Assembly: GCA_024681775.1 (NCBI GenBank)
Contig: JAILAF010000041.1
Span: forward strand, 1 to 47,407
Direction of reading: 5' to 3'
Length of the DNA: 47,407 bases
From: Lachnospiraceae bacterium
GTDB taxonomy: Bacteria; Bacillota; Clostridia; Lachnospirales; Lachnospiraceae
Part shown: positions 23,163-32,888 of the stretch, piece after piece
Numbering within the stretch: the stretch's first letter is position 1
How the letters are laid out: the number at the start of each line of letters is the position of its first letter
Made by a program: the position numbers and the translations under genes
Notes under the pieces: generated by a model
The model's database searches: none
The model's input: only the letters and a program-made list of their open reading frames with translations
What the model was told of the DNA's origin: nothing

Positions 23163-24548
23163 TTATTTGCTCAGGAACTCGTGAATCCCCTTTGCAGCTG
23201 CTTTTCCGGCACCCATTGCCAGGATGACGGTCGCTGCACCGGTCACCGCATCACCGCCTGCGTAGACGCCTTCCTTGCTGGTGGCGCCGTTCTCCTCGCT
23301 GGCCACGATGCACTTGTACTTGTTGACCTCCAGGCCCTTGGTGGTGGAGGAGATCAACGGGTTCGGAGAAGTTCCCAGGCTCATGATGACCGTATCCGCT
23401 TCCAGAACGAACTCGGATCCGGGCACCACCACGGGACGTCTTCTGCCGGACTCGTCGGGCTCGCCCAGCTCCATGCGCACACACTTCATACCGGTGACCC
23501 AGCCCTTCTCGTCGCTGAGGATCTCGGTGGGATTGGTGAGGAGATCAAAGATGATGCCCTCCTCCTTAGCGTGATGAACCTCCTCGACTCTGGCGGGAAG
23601 CTCTTCCTCGCTGCGGCGATAGACGATGTGCACCTCTGCGCCCAGACGCAGCGCCGTTCTGGCAGCATCCATTGCCACGTTGCCGCCGCCCACAACAGCT
23701 ACCTTTTTGCTCTTCATGATGGGCGTATTGGAGTCCTCGCGGAAGCTCTTCATCAGATTGCTTCTGGTAAGGTACTCGTTTGCGGAGAACACACCGTTGG
23801 CATTCTCGCCGGGGATGCCCATGAACTTGGGCAGGCCTGCGCCGGATCCCACAAATACGGCGTCGAAGCCCTCCTCCTCGATCAGCTCATCGATGGTGAT
23901 GGACTTGCCGATGACCACGTTGGTCTCGATCTTAACGCCCAGGGAGCGGACATTCTCGATCTCCTTGGCCACCACGTCCGTCTTGGGCAGACGGAACTCG
24001 GGGATACCGTAGACCAGCACGCCGCCGGGCTCGTGCAGTGCCTCAAAGATGGTGACGTTATAGCCCATTTTTGCCAGGTCGCCGGCACAGGTCAGGCCGG
24101 AAGGGCCGGAACCGATGACCGCTACCTTCTTACCCTTCTTCTCTGCGGTGACCTCGGGCTTGATGCCATGCTCGGAAGCCCAGTCGGCCACGAAACGCTC
24201 CAGCTTACCGATGGAGACAGCCTCGCCCTTGATGCCGCGCACGCACTGTCCCTCGCACTGGGTCTCCTGGGGGCAGACTCTTCCGCATACCGCAGGGAGT
24301 GCGGAGGACTCGGAAATGATCTGATATGCTTTCTCGATGTTGCCGGCCTTCACCTCCTGGATAAAGCCGGGGATATTGATGGCCACGGGGCAGCCCAGGA
24401 TACATCTGGCGTTCTTACAGTTCAGACATCTGGAAGCCTCTTCCTGCGCCTCCTCCTGATTGTAGCCGAGGCAGACCTCTTTGAAATTCGTTGCTCTTTC
24501 TTTCGCATCCTGCTCTCTGACAGGTACCTTTACATTTACATCTCCCAT
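23163..24548 (-). CDS. nfnB: NfnB / GltA-type NADPH-dependent oxidoreductase large subunit
   Basis: About 461 residues, homologous to the small subunit of glutamate synthase (GltD/GltA). It has an N-terminal iron-sulfur region with CLNCKNARCILGCP and CGRVCPQETQCEGQC, the FAD motif VAVIGSGPSGLTCAGDLAK, and the NAD(P) motif VAVVGGGNVAMDAARTA. Next to NfnA it is best read as the subunit of NADH-dependent reduced ferredoxin:NADP oxidoreductase, which bifurcates electrons between NAD and ferredoxin. No large glutamate synthase subunit gene is nearby, which favours NfnB. The start MGDVNVK is chosen because GGAAGGG lies upstream; a longer frame overlaps nfnA and is unlikely. Confidence 0.88.
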   Translation of the reverse strand: MGDVNVKVPVREQDAKERATNFKEVCLGYNQEEAQEEASRCLNCKNARCILGCPVAINIPGFIQEVKAGNIEKAYQIISESSALPAVCGRVCPQETQCEGQCVRGIKGEAVSIGKLERFVADWASEHGIKPEVTAEKKGKKVAVIGSGPSGLTCAGDLAKMGYNVTIFEALHEPGGVLVYGIPEFRLPKTDVVAKEIENVRSLGVKIETNVVIGKSITIDELIEEEGFDAVFVGSGAGLPKFMGIPGENANGVFSANEYLTRSNLMKSFREDSNTPIMKSKKVAVVGGGNVAMDAARTALRLGAEVHIVYRRSEEELPARVEEVHHAKEEGIIFDLLTNPTEILSDEKGWVTGMKCVRMELGEPDESGRRRPVVVPGSEFVLEADTVIMSLGTSPNPLISSTTKGLEVNKYKCIVASEENGATSKEGVYAGGDAVTGAATVILAMGAGKAAAKGIHEFLSK

Positions 24549-24594
24549 GTTTTTTCCCTTCCGATCTGCAGCTTTTGCAGAATCTGTGTTCTTT

Positions 24595-25476
24595 TTATTC
24601 GCAGTTTCCGCAACCGCCGTGATGGGTATCTCCCTCTTCCAATGCCAGCATTGCTCTGCCCTCCTGGGTCTTGTAAAGCTGGGTCCTGCGCATTGCCTCG
24701 TCAAAGTTCACCTTGTGGCCGTCAAACTCGGGACCGTCCACGCAGGCGAATTTCACCTGGCCGTCCACGGTGATTCTGCAGGCGCCGCACATGCCGGTGC
24801 CATCCACCATGATGGGGTTCATACTGACGATGGTGGGAATGTTCAGGGTCTCGGTGAGCTTGCAGACAAATTTCATCATGATCATGGGGCCGATGGCGAC
24901 GCACAGATCGTAATGCTTGCCTTCCTTCTCCACCAGATCCTGCAGGGTCTGGGTCACCATGCCGGAGCGGCCGTAGGAGCCGTCATCGGTGGTGACATAC
25001 ACATTGCCGGCCACAGCCTTCATCTCTTCTTCCAGGATCACGATGTCCTTCGTCTTGGCACCGATAATGACATCCGCGTCGATGCCGCGGCTGTGGAGGT
25101 ACTTTACCTGGGGATACACGGGGGCAGTGCCCAGACCGCCGGCCACAAAGACGATCTTCATGGCTTTGAGCTCCTCATCGGTCTTCTCCACCAGCTCGGA
25201 GGGGCATCCCAGAGGTCCCACCACATCGTGGAAGGCTTCCAGCTTCAGGTCCTTCGTCATTCTCCTGGTCTCGGCGCCCACCACCTGAATCACCAGGGTA
25301 ACGGTTCCCTTCTCCCGATCATAGTCGCAGATCGTCAGGGGAATGCGCTCGCCGTCCTCATCCATGCGGACGATGACGAACTGTCCGGGCTGACATCCTC
25401 TGGCAACCATAGGAGCCTCGGTCTCCATAAGGGCAATGCTGTTTGCCAACTGTGTTTTCTTAACAATCCTGTACAT
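24595..25476 (-). CDS. nfnA: NfnA, FAD/NAD-binding ferredoxin:NADP oxidoreductase small subunit
   Basis: The 293-residue protein has the ferredoxin reductase-like layout: an FAD barrel (GQFVIVRMDEDGERIPLTI near residue 30), an NAD(P) domain (VFVAGGLGTAPVYPQ near 110) and a C-terminal 2Fe-2S site with CGACRITVDGQVKFACVDGP. It is often annotated as sulfide dehydrogenase or dihydroorotate dehydrogenase electron transfer subunit. The adjoining nfnB and the absence of pyrD identify it as NfnA. A GGGAG site precedes the ATG. A TATAAA at 25491-25496 on the minus strand could be its -10, with no good -35; a 28-bp palindrome sits just upstream. Confidence 0.88.
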   Translation of the reverse strand: MYRIVKKTQLANSIALMETEAPMVARGCQPGQFVIVRMDEDGERIPLTICDYDREKGTVTLVIQVVGAETRRMTKDLKLEAFHDVVGPLGCPSELVEKTDEELKAMKIVFVAGGLGTAPVYPQVKYLHSRGIDADVIIGAKTKDIVILEEEMKAVAGNVYVTTDDGSYGRSGMVTQTLQDLVEKEGKHYDLCVAIGPMIMMKFVCKLTETLNIPTIVSMNPIMVDGTGMCGACRITVDGQVKFACVDGPEFDGHKVNFDEAMRRTQLYKTQEGRAMLALEEGDTHHGGCGNCE

Positions 25477-25502
25477 AGTTTTCTCCCATTTTTATATTGT
25501 TT

Positions 25503-25530
25503 CTTGTGGCAAAATGAATTTTGCCACAAG
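25503..25530. repeat. 28-bp near-perfect palindrome upstream of nfnA
   Basis: Arms CTTGTGGCAAAAT and ATTTTGCCACAAG pair over 13 bp with only GA between them. It lies between the zinc-ribbon/TPR gene and nfnA, close to the presumed -35 region of nfnA. It may be an operator or an RNA stem; no U-run follows. Confidence 0.8.
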
Positions 25531-25535
25531 TTTGA

Positions 25536-25551
25536 TCGCTTACATAAGCGA
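25536..25551. repeat. 16-bp palindrome next to the nfnA palindrome
   Basis: TCGCTTA and TAAGCGA pair over 7 bp around CA. It stands 5 bases from the 28-bp palindrome, so this gap carries two hairpins in a row. Confidence 0.65.
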
Positions 25552-25562
25552 AACATTCGAAA

Positions 25563-27071
25563 TCAGTCCAGTGCCATGATGGTCTCACCGAGATAGTAGC
25601 CATGTTCCTCCTCGCTGTAATAGAGGGGCCCGGTCTCTCCCGTCAGGCAGTTCACACCGTAAAAGGCCTCGGTGGGAATCCAGGTATCATTCCCCTGGAG
25701 ATGGTATTCCCGGTAGAGGTAGTAGTCCGATCCGCCGATGCTGACAGGCACCTCATAGCGGTAATCGCAATTGTCTCTGGAAGCTCCCGTCAGCAGGAAA
25801 ATGCAGGCTCTGGCCACCTCCATGGAGAGGTTCGATTCTACGGATACGTCATATTCCTCCGTGAAAACTTCCGTCTGCATCCCCCGGTCATCCATGACAA
25901 AATACTGAAGGATACTGTGTCCCTCCGGCAGAGGAAGTACATCCGGGAAGAGCTCGCTGGACAGATCCGGGGACTCCCCGTTTAAGGTGTAGTAGATCCG
26001 CAGCCCTTCCGGCAGATCCGGGAAAGAAAGCATCACCGCATGGTCATAGGCACCGGACAGATCCGACAGAATCGGTACCTCCGCCACGCTCCCCGCAGCC
26101 TCCGTGATATGATACACGGCGCTCAGGACAGGCCCCTGGATCCCCTGACTGCTCTTGGCATAGACCTTTACCTCCGTATCCCCTTCCGTGAGGAGGATGG
26201 GATACTCGTAGAGCGTTCCGTTCTGGACGGGATCGCTGCCGTCGGTGGTAAAGTAGATCTTGTCTCCCTCTCTGCCTTCCAGCTTCAGGAGCTGTGTCTC
26301 GTTATAGTACCCCTGGGCGGGGCTGAAGGAGACCATGGGACTTAAGTATTCCGCATATTTGGTCTTCAGCTCTTCGTAGCCGGATTTTTCCAGGAAATCT
26401 GCGATACTGATGTAATCTCCCAGCTCCGTGTAGATGGAAACCAGCTGATCATAGGCAGTGAGCGCCTGATCCTCGGTACATTCCGGAGAGGCCAGGAGAT
26501 CCCAGAGGGTACTCTCCGCCATGATGCTGTTCCCGGAGAGCATGTAGGCTTCCGCCAGCTTTTCCAGCACGACTGCGTCCTGTGGATCGGATTTTAAAAG
26601 ATCCTTGTAGGCCGTGATCCCGGCGATATAGTCGCCGGAAGCAACCGCCTTCTCTCCCTTGCTCAGCCTCGTATCCTCCAGATTCAGATACTTCAGGTAG
26701 ACCAGACCGCCCGCCACCAGCAGGAGCAGCAAGAGGAGCGCCGCCACGATCCAGATCACGGGGGAGGGAAACTTTTGCTTCAGGTTTCCCGTTACGGAGA
26801 TCAGGGGTTTTCTCCGGGCCGGTTTCCCGGCTGCCGGCTTTTTCCCGGCGCCCTGCGGGCCCTTTGCCTTGCCGCCCTGTGCCTTGCTTTCCTCCCCTTC
26901 CATGGCATCCGCCACGGAGCTTTGCAGCATATCCGTCATGTTTTTCATGACCTTCCGGTAGGAGGCATCCAGCTCGGGTTCGAATTCCGGCACGACCTTG
27001 ATCTCTTCTCCGCAGTTTTCGCAGTAGAGCTGTCCTTCTTTCATTTCTGCTTTACAGAATGGACATATCAT
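25563..27071 (-). CDS. Zinc-ribbon, TPR and chitobiase-like membrane protein
   Basis: The 502-residue protein has, in order: a zinc ribbon (CPFC and CENC, residues 3-21), a low-complexity Gly/Lys/Ala linker (about 65-90), one membrane helix (about 105-127), TPR-like repeats (about 135-230), and one or two chitobiase/beta-hexosaminidase C-terminal-like beta domains (about 240-400; IYFTTDGSDPVQNG, IYYTLNGESPDLS). Such domains are usually carbohydrate or protein binding. The role is unknown; the layout suggests an inner-membrane protein with a cytoplasmic zinc ribbon and an external region. The ATG at 27071 is 2 bases after the folD stop. It is transcribed with folD. Confidence 0.75.
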   Translation of the reverse strand: MICPFCKAEMKEGQLYCENCGEEIKVVPEFEPELDASYRKVMKNMTDMLQSSVADAMEGEESKAQGGKAKGPQGAGKKPAAGKPARRKPLISVTGNLKQKFPSPVIWIVAALLLLLLLVAGGLVYLKYLNLEDTRLSKGEKAVASGDYIAGITAYKDLLKSDPQDAVVLEKLAEAYMLSGNSIMAESTLWDLLASPECTEDQALTAYDQLVSIYTELGDYISIADFLEKSGYEELKTKYAEYLSPMVSFSPAQGYYNETQLLKLEGREGDKIYFTTDGSDPVQNGTLYEYPILLTEGDTEVKVYAKSSQGIQGPVLSAVYHITEAAGSVAEVPILSDLSGAYDHAVMLSFPDLPEGLRIYYTLNGESPDLSSELFPDVLPLPEGHSILQYFVMDDRGMQTEVFTEEYDVSVESNLSMEVARACIFLLTGASRDNCDYRYEVPVSIGGSDYYLYREYHLQGNDTWIPTEAFYGVNCLTGETGPLYYSEEEHGYYLGETIMALD

Positions 27072-27073
27072 AA

Positions 27074-27931
27074 TCACACCGAAATTTTCTTTTGTAATGC
27101 GACAGATGTCAGACAGTTATGCATCAACATGGCGATGGTCATGGGACCCACACCGCCGGGTACGGGGGTGATGGCGCCGGCTACGGGCTCCACGGAATCA
27201 AAGTCCACATCGCCGCACAGCTTCCCGTCCCCGCCACGATGGATGCCCACGTCGATGACGGTGGCACCCTCCTTCACATACTCCGCGGTGATCATCCGGG
27301 GCTTGCCGATCGCCACCACCAGGATGTCCGCACGCTTCGTCACTTCCTTCAGATCCTTCGTATGGGAGTGGGTAACGGTGACCGTACCGTTCTCCTGCAA
27401 AAGCAGCATGCCCATGGGCTTTCCCACGATATTGCTGCGGCCGATGACCACGCACTCCTGTCCGTCGATGGCGATGCCGGAGCGCTTCAGGAGCTGGATT
27501 ACGCCGGCGGGGGTGCAGGAGACAAAACCGGGCTTGCCCACGGAGAGGCATCCCACATTCTGGGGATGGAATCCGTCCACGTCCTTTAAGGGGGAAATCC
27601 GGTCCAGGATCTCCTCTTCGTTCAGCCCCTTGGGCAGCGGGAGCTGCACCAGGATCCCGTTCACATCCGCTCTGGCATTCAGGTCATCCACCAGCGCCAG
27701 GAGTTCCGCCTGGGTGGTTTCTTCCGGCAGTTCATAGGAAAGGGACTTTATCCCCACCGCTTCACATGCCTTCTTTTTATTGCGCACGTAGACGCTGCTG
27801 GCGGGATCCGATCCCACCTGCACCACCGCAAGGCACACCGAAACGCCCTGCTCTGCGAGCTGCGCCACCTTCTGCCGGACCTCTTCCTTTACCTGGGCGG
27901 CAATGGCCTTTCCGTCAATGATCTTTGCCAT
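27074..27931 (-). CDS. folD: Bifunctional methylene-THF dehydrogenase / methenyl-THF cyclohydrolase
   Basis: The 285-residue enzyme interconverts 5,10-methylene-THF, 5,10-methenyl-THF and 10-formyl-THF using NADP. Family signatures are VGSDPASSVYVRNKKKACE near residue 40, ILVQLPLP near residue 99 and VVIGRSNIVGKPMG near residue 163; the C-terminus has PVPGGVGPMTIAML. An AAGGAGG site fixes the start MAKIIDG. It follows fhs by 56 bases, so fhs and folD probably form a one-carbon operon with ftsK upstream. The cyclo-ligase in the proline operon handles the neighbouring folate form. Confidence 0.97.
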   Translation of the reverse strand: MAKIIDGKAIAAQVKEEVRQKVAQLAEQGVSVCLAVVQVGSDPASSVYVRNKKKACEAVGIKSLSYELPEETTQAELLALVDDLNARADVNGILVQLPLPKGLNEEEILDRISPLKDVDGFHPQNVGCLSVGKPGFVSCTPAGVIQLLKRSGIAIDGQECVVIGRSNIVGKPMGMLLLQENGTVTVTHSHTKDLKEVTKRADILVVAIGKPRMITAEYVKEGATVIDVGIHRGGDGKLCGDVDFDSVEPVAGAITPVPGGVGPMTIAMLMHNCLTSVALQKKISV

Positions 27932-27987
27932 ATTCCCTCCTTTTATGCAAAAGATTTCTATCTTCCTCAAAATCCGTCAGGACGCCA

Positions 27988-29655
27988 TCAGAACAGTCCC
28001 GTGATCTTACCCGACTCATCCACATCGATCCTGAGGGCAGCCGGCTTCTTGGGCAGGCCCGGCATGGTCATGATGTTGCCGGTGAGCACCACCACAAAGC
28101 CTGCGCCTGCGCTGACATACGCGTCACGCACATGTAAGGTAAAGCCCTCGGGACGGCCCAAAAGCGTGGGGTCATCGGACAGGGAATACTGATTCTTTGC
28201 GATACAGACGGGCAGATTACCAAAGCCCAGATCCGTCAGTTTCTTCAGTTTCGCGCCGCTGCCGGCATCGAAGGATACATCCGCAGCACCGTAGATCTCT
28301 CTAGCTACCTTCCGGATCTTCTCCTCCAGGGGCAGCTCCTTCTCATAGAGGGGTTTAAAATGTCCGGGGCGCTTCTCCAGCATCTCCAGGAGCTTCTCTG
28401 CCAGCGGGATGCCGCCCTCGCCGCCCTTGGCCCAGACCTCGGAGAGGGCGAATTCACAGCCCTTGCTCTCCACGAACTCCCGCACGAAATCGGTCTCTGC
28501 TTTGGTGTCCGTCAGGAAGGAATTCAGGGTAACGACGACAGGAATGTCATATTTCTGGAGATTCTCGATGTGCTTTTCCAGGTTCACGATACCCTTCTTC
28601 AGCGCCTCCAGATTCTCCTCGGAGAGCGCGTCCTTGGGCACGCCGCCGTTGTACTTCAGGGCTCTTACGGTGGCCACCAGCACTGCGGCATCGGGAGAAA
28701 GTCCCGCCTGCACGCACTTGATATCAAAGAATTTCTCCGCACCCAGGTCGGCGCCGAAGCCCGCCTCGGTGATGCAGTAATCTGCCATGTGCAGGGCTGC
28801 TTTGGTAGCGCGGACGGAGTTGCACCCGTGGGCGATGTTGGCGAAGGGACCGCCGTGGACCAGCGCCGGGCTGTGCTCAATGGTCTGCACCAGATTGGGC
28901 TTCACCGCATCCTTCAGAAGGGCCGTCATGGCGCCCACCGCACCGATCTGCTCTGCGGTGACGGGATTTCCGTCCAGGTCGTAAGCCACCAGGATCCTGC
29001 CCAGGCGCTCCCGCAGATCCTTCAGATCCGTTGCCAGGCACAGGATGGCCATGATCTCGCTGGCCACGGTGATGACGAAATGGTCCTCACGGACGAAGCC
29101 GTCGCCCTTGGCCCCCATGCCTACCACCACGTTCCGGAGCACGCGATCGTTCATGTCCATGCAGCGCTTCCAGATGATCTGTCTGGTATCGATCCGCAGC
29201 TCATTCCCCTGCTGGATGTGATTGTCCACCATGGCTGCCAGCAGGTTGTTGGCGGAGGTGATGGCGTGGAAATCGCCGGTAAAATGCAGGTTCAGCTCCT
29301 CCATGGGAAGGACCTGGCTGTAACCGCCGCCGGCTGCACCGCCCTTGACGCCGAAGCAGGGACCCAGAGAGGGCTCCCGCAGTGCGATGACTGCCTTCTT
29401 CCCCAGCCTGGCAAAGGCCTGTCCCAGACCCACCGTCGTGGTGGTCTTGCCCTCACCCGCGGGGGTGGGATTGATGGCGGTGACCAGCACCAGCTTGCCT
29501 GCGGGCTTCTCCGCAAGGGTCTGTAAAAACTCCTCGGAGAGCTTTGCCTTGTACTTGCCGTACAGCTCCAGGTCATCTCCGCCGATCCCGAGGCTCTTCG
29601 CCACCTCTTCGATGGGGATCATTTCGGCGCTCTGCGCGATTTCAATATCTGTCAT
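27988..29655 (-). CDS. fhs: Formate--tetrahydrofolate ligase
   Basis: The 555-residue enzyme makes 10-formyl-THF from formate with ATP, a key step in anaerobes for purine and Wood-Ljungdahl-type carbon flow. The P-loop region [20 protein letters not shown] is near residue 61, and other strong blocks are [36 protein letters not shown] and [12 protein letters not shown]. The length is normal. AGGAGA precedes the ATG. It follows ftsK with 42 bases between, so it may share transcription with the DNA translocase; no independent promoter is seen in the gap. Acetogenic metabolism is not shown by this gene alone. Confidence 0.98.
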   Translation of the reverse strand: MTDIEIAQSAEMIPIEEVAKSLGIGGDDLELYGKYKAKLSEEFLQTLAEKPAGKLVLVTAINPTPAGEGKTTTTVGLGQAFARLGKKAVIALREPSLGPCFGVKGGAAGGGYSQVLPMEELNLHFTGDFHAITSANNLLAAMVDNHIQQGNELRIDTRQIIWKRCMDMNDRVLRNVVVGMGAKGDGFVREDHFVITVASEIMAILCLATDLKDLRERLGRILVAYDLDGNPVTAEQIGAVGAMTALLKDAVKPNLVQTIEHSPALVHGGPFANIAHGCNSVRATKAALHMADYCITEAGFGADLGAEKFFDIKCVQAGLSPDAAVLVATVRALKYNGGVPKDALSEENLEALKKGIVNLEKHIENLQKYDIPVVVTLNSFLTDTKAETDFVREFVESKGCEFALSEVWAKGGEGGIPLAEKLLEMLEKRPGHFKPLYEKELPLEEKIRKVAREIYGAADVSFDAGSGAKLKKLTDLGFGNLPVCIAKNQYSLSDDPTLLGRPEGFTLHVRDAYVSAGAGFVVVLTGNIMTMPGLPKKPAALRIDVDESGKITGLF

Positions 29656-29697
29656 GTTACTTTCTCCTGTCTGTGGAAATAATGTGGCCGGGGCTCT

Positions 29698-32600
29698 TTA
29701 CTGATTCAGTGAGTTCAGGTACATCTCGAACTCCTGGGGACTCATGAGGATCTCCCTGCCGGAGGTCCCCTGGTCGGGCCCGATGACGCCTGCATCCGAA
29801 AGGGCATCCATGATCCGGGCCGCCCTGTTAAAGCCGATCTTCAGGGCGCGCTGCAGATAACCGATGGAGGCCTTCTTGCCCCCGTCTTCCTTCTGCCGCA
29901 CCAGTGTCCAGCCTGCCTTTTCAAAGAGCGGATCTCTCTCCTCGTCCTCCGAGGACGCTCCGCCATCCGATGCGCTGCTCTGGGTCTCCTTCCCTACCTG
30001 GGACTGTGCCTCCTCCGCAAAATCATTGTGGAGGCGCTGGTTTGCCAGAAACTCCACCACTTTGGACACCTCATCATCCGATACGAAGGCGCCCTGGAGT
30101 CTGGCGGGCTTGGTATAGCCCTGGGGGTAAAAGAGCATATCGCCCTTGCCAAGGAGCTTCTCTGCACCGAAGCTGTCCAGGATGGTCCTGGAGTCCACGC
30201 CGCTGGAAACCGCAAAAGCGATACGGCTGGGCATGTTGGCCTTGATGAGGCCGGTGATGACATTGACGCTGGGTCGCTGGGTCGCCACCACCAGGTGGAT
30301 GCCGGCGGCTCTGGCCAGCTGGGCCAGACGACAGATGGATTCCTCCACATCCTTGGAAGCCACCATCATCAGGTCTGCCAGCTCGTCGATGATGATCACC
30401 AGCTTGTACAGGTTGGGACCCACATCCTCGCCGTTCATCCGCTGACCGGTGAGATGGTCGTTGTAGCCTGCCAGGTCTCTGACACCCGCGTCGGCAAAAA
30501 GCCGGTATCTGCGTTCCATCTCCGTCACCGCCCACTGCAGGGTCGCAGAGGCCTGGTGAGGATCCGTCACCACGGGCATGATCAGGTGGGGGATCCGGTT
30601 GTAGACGGACAGCTCCACCACCTTGGGGTCGATGAGGATCAGCTGCACCTCATCGGGTCTCGACTTGTACAGGAGGCTCATGATGAGGGTATTGATACAG
30701 ACGGATTTACCGGAGCCCGTAGCGCCTGCGATGAGGACGTGGGGCATTTTACCGATGTCCGCCACAATGGGCTTGCCTGCGATGTCCTTACCCACGGCAA
30801 AAGCCAGGGTGGAATTAAAGTTTCTAAACTCCTGGCTCTCCAGCAGATCCCGCAATGCCACGGGGGAGTTCTCCCGGTTGGGGACCTCGATGCCCACGGC
30901 AGACTTGCCGGGGATGGGAGCCTCGATACGGATGTCCGCCGCAGCCAGGCTCAGCTTGATGTCGTCGGAAAGGCCCACGATCTTGGACACCTTCACGCCC
31001 TGCTCCGGGATCATCTCGTAACGGGTAACGGTGGGACCCACGCTCACATCCGCGATGGTGACATTCACCCCGAAGGAATTCAGCGTATCCACCAGTCTCT
31101 GACTGATCTCGGCGATCTCCTGTCTGTTGGAGCCGCCCTTCTTTACACCGGGCTTTAAGAGATTGTAGCTCGGGAACTGGTACTTTCCCATGGGCTTTTC
31201 ATTGCCATGGGCAGGCATCTTCTGCTCTTCCGGCTTTTTCACCTTCGCCCTGGTATCCTCCGCGGGGGCAGGTTCCGGCTCTGCCTCGGCGATGGGATGA
31301 TACACCGGTGCGGGCTTCGGGGCGGGAGCAGGCGCTGCCGGCTCAGGCTCCGGTTCGTAAGAATCGTAGGGATCGTAAGAATCGTAAGACTCCTCCGGCT
31401 GCAGTTCTTCCATGCCTGAGATATTCACTGCGTGAGACTCCCGGACGGGGATCTTCCGCTCCAGACTTTCGGGCAAAAATCCGGGATGAGCCGGACGCTC
31501 CGGCTCGTTGTAAACGGGGAAGGGTGCTACGCCGTCCTCCGCCGTATCCTCCATGGTGAGCTCATGCATCTCCTGGGTATGGACAGGGGGCTCCGCCAGA
31601 CGCAGGATGCTTTCCGCCTCCCGCTGCTGTGCTTTCAGTTCCTTTGCCTCCCGCTTCTGGGCGGCCTTCGCCTCCCGCTGGGCTTCCTTCTCCTGCGCTT
31701 TTTGCCTGCGCAGAGCCAGTTTCTCGCTCTCGGTCATGGCTCTGGTGCTGCGATCCGCCACCGGTACCTCCGCAGGACCGGGCAGGCCCGCATTTTCTGC
31801 ATCTCCATAGGCGTCTGCGCTTTCTCCCGGCAGGGCCATGGCTCCATCCGCAGCATCACCCGGGAGCTGCTCCCGTGCCGCGCTCTCTTCCCCCAGTCCC
31901 TCCTGCGGGAGTCCTCTGGATCTCCTGCGATTGTCGGGGATCTGTCTGGGTGCGGGCTCGTAATACTCCTCCCGCTCCCGTCTTCCGTCTCCCATGGAGG
32001 CAAAGACGCTGCGGAAAAACTCGATGAGGGACCGTTCGCTCAAAAGGATCAGGAAGATGGCCAGGCATGCGATCATCACCAGAACGGTTCCCACGATCCC
32101 CAGGAAATGGGACAGGGCGTAGGAAAGGCTGCCGCCGATGATACCGCCCCCTCCCAACGCTTCCTTGCTCGCCGTATACAGCAGAGGCAGGGAGTAGGTC
32201 TCCAGCTCACGGGAAAAACCTGCGATGAGATCACAGGTCATCTCCAGCAACAGGAAGATCCCAAAAGAGGCCCAGAGCTTGCGGTTCATACGCCGGTCTC
32301 TTCCGAAAATGCGCTTGATCACCAGGAGGACTCCCAGGGCGATGGGGAAGACATAAGCCATACTCCCGAATACGCCAAAAAGGAAGCCGCTGATCAAGCT
32401 TCCGAAACTACCCATCAGATGAAAATTGCAAAGGAAGAGGAAAATAAGGACTGCCAGCTCCATCACCAGGAGCACGGACCGCATGAGCTCGTCTTCTCTC
32501 TCCTGAGAGAGGGCTTCCTCCACGGGGGTCATTTTTCTCTTCTGTGCTCCGCCGGAAGTGCTTCCCTGGGCGGGGCGTGAGGCTGTGCGGGATGCGGAAG

Positions 32601-32763
32601 CGCTGCGATTGCCGGAGGTGTTTCTGTTCCCTCCCGAAGCGCCTGCGCCGGATCCTGCGTACCTGTTTCTGTTACCGGTGCTACTGCCGCCGGAATTGCG
32701 GCTGCCGCCGGCTGCCCGGGTGGATCTTCCGTTCCCCCCGGAGCTTCTGCCGGATGTGGTCAT
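29698..32763 (-). CDS. ftsK: DNA translocase FtsK/SpoIIIE
   Basis: The 1021-residue protein drives chromosome segregation at the division or sporulation septum. It starts with a Gly/Ser/Arg/Asn-rich low-complexity segment of about 70 residues, then four or more membrane helices (about 95-265), a long variable linker rich in Glu, Lys, Ala and Pro (about 280-540), the FtsK alpha-beta motor with Walker [16 protein letters not shown] and RecA-like blocks [15 protein letters not shown], and a C-terminal gamma domain (DNA-binding winged helix, [19 protein letters not shown]). The N-terminal segment is unusual. AAGGAG lies 12 bases before the ATG. It is either FtsK or SpoIIIE; the window does not decide. 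Confidence 0.95.
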   Translation of the reverse strand: MTTSGRSSGGNGRSTRAAGGSRNSGGSSTGNRNRYAGSGAGASGGNRNTSGNRSASASRTASRPAQGSTSGGAQKRKMTPVEEALSQEREDELMRSVLLVMELAVLIFLFLCNFHLMGSFGSLISGFLFGVFGSMAYVFPIALGVLLVIKRIFGRDRRMNRKLWASFGIFLLLEMTCDLIAGFSRELETYSLPLLYTASKEALGGGGIIGGSLSYALSHFLGIVGTVLVMIACLAIFLILLSERSLIEFFRSVFASMGDGRREREEYYEPAPRQIPDNRRRSRGLPQEGLGEESAAREQLPGDAADGAMALPGESADAYGDAENAGLPGPAEVPVADRSTRAMTESEKLALRRQKAQEKEAQREAKAAQKREAKELKAQQREAESILRLAEPPVHTQEMHELTMEDTAEDGVAPFPVYNEPERPAHPGFLPESLERKIPVRESHAVNISGMEELQPEESYDSYDPYDSYEPEPEPAAPAPAPKPAPVYHPIAEAEPEPAPAEDTRAKVKKPEEQKMPAHGNEKPMGKYQFPSYNLLKPGVKKGGSNRQEIAEISQRLVDTLNSFGVNVTIADVSVGPTVTRYEMIPEQGVKVSKIVGLSDDIKLSLAAADIRIEAPIPGKSAVGIEVPNRENSPVALRDLLESQEFRNFNSTLAFAVGKDIAGKPIVADIGKMPHVLIAGATGSGKSVCINTLIMSLLYKSRPDEVQLILIDPKVVELSVYNRIPHLIMPVVTDPHQASATLQWAVTEMERRYRLFADAGVRDLAGYNDHLTGQRMNGEDVGPNLYKLVIIIDELADLMMVASKDVEESICRLAQLARAAGIHLVVATQRPSVNVITGLIKANMPSRIAFAVSSGVDSRTILDSFGAEKLLGKGDMLFYPQGYTKPARLQGAFVSDDEVSKVVEFLANQRLHNDFAEEAQSQVGKETQSSASDGGASSEDEERDPLFEKAGWTLVRQKEDGGKKASIGYLQRALKIGFNRAARIMDALSDAGVIGPDQGTSGREILMSPQEFEMYLNSLNQ

Positions 32764-32810
32764 ATGATCATTTTGCTCCTTGCTCGTTTGTAAAAAAAAT
32801 CTCGTAATGC

Positions 32811-32840
32811 ACAGCTTATCATGCGAGCATGATAAGCTGT
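32811..32840. terminator. 30-bp near-perfect palindrome between the coiled-coil membrane gene and ftsK
   Basis: Arms ACAGCTTATCATGC and GCATGATAAGCTGT pair over 14 bp around GA. On the minus strand a run of eight T (32792-32799) comes 11 bases after the stem, so it may act as an imperfect terminator for the upstream genes. The long gap makes this uncertain. Confidence 0.5.
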
Positions 32841-32842
32841 TG

Positions 32843-32888
32843 TTTAACCCGACGGATTGCTTCGTTTCTTCGGTACACTGGGGTTAAA
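32843..32888. repeat. 8-bp inverted repeat spanning the end of the coiled-coil membrane gene
   Basis: TTTAACCC (32843-32850) and GGGTTAAA (32881-32888) are separated by 30 bases and include the stop codon of the upstream gene. It neighbours the 30-bp palindrome. Confidence 0.45.

Noticed and set aside
23181-24773. A 530-codon plus-strand reading frame opposite nfnB
   Set aside because: It is antisense to a strongly conserved enzyme, rich in His/Leu/Gly as expected of GC-rich shadow frames, and has no ribosome site or family match. Similar long antisense frames opposite gltX, fhs, proA and ftsK were rejected for the same reason.
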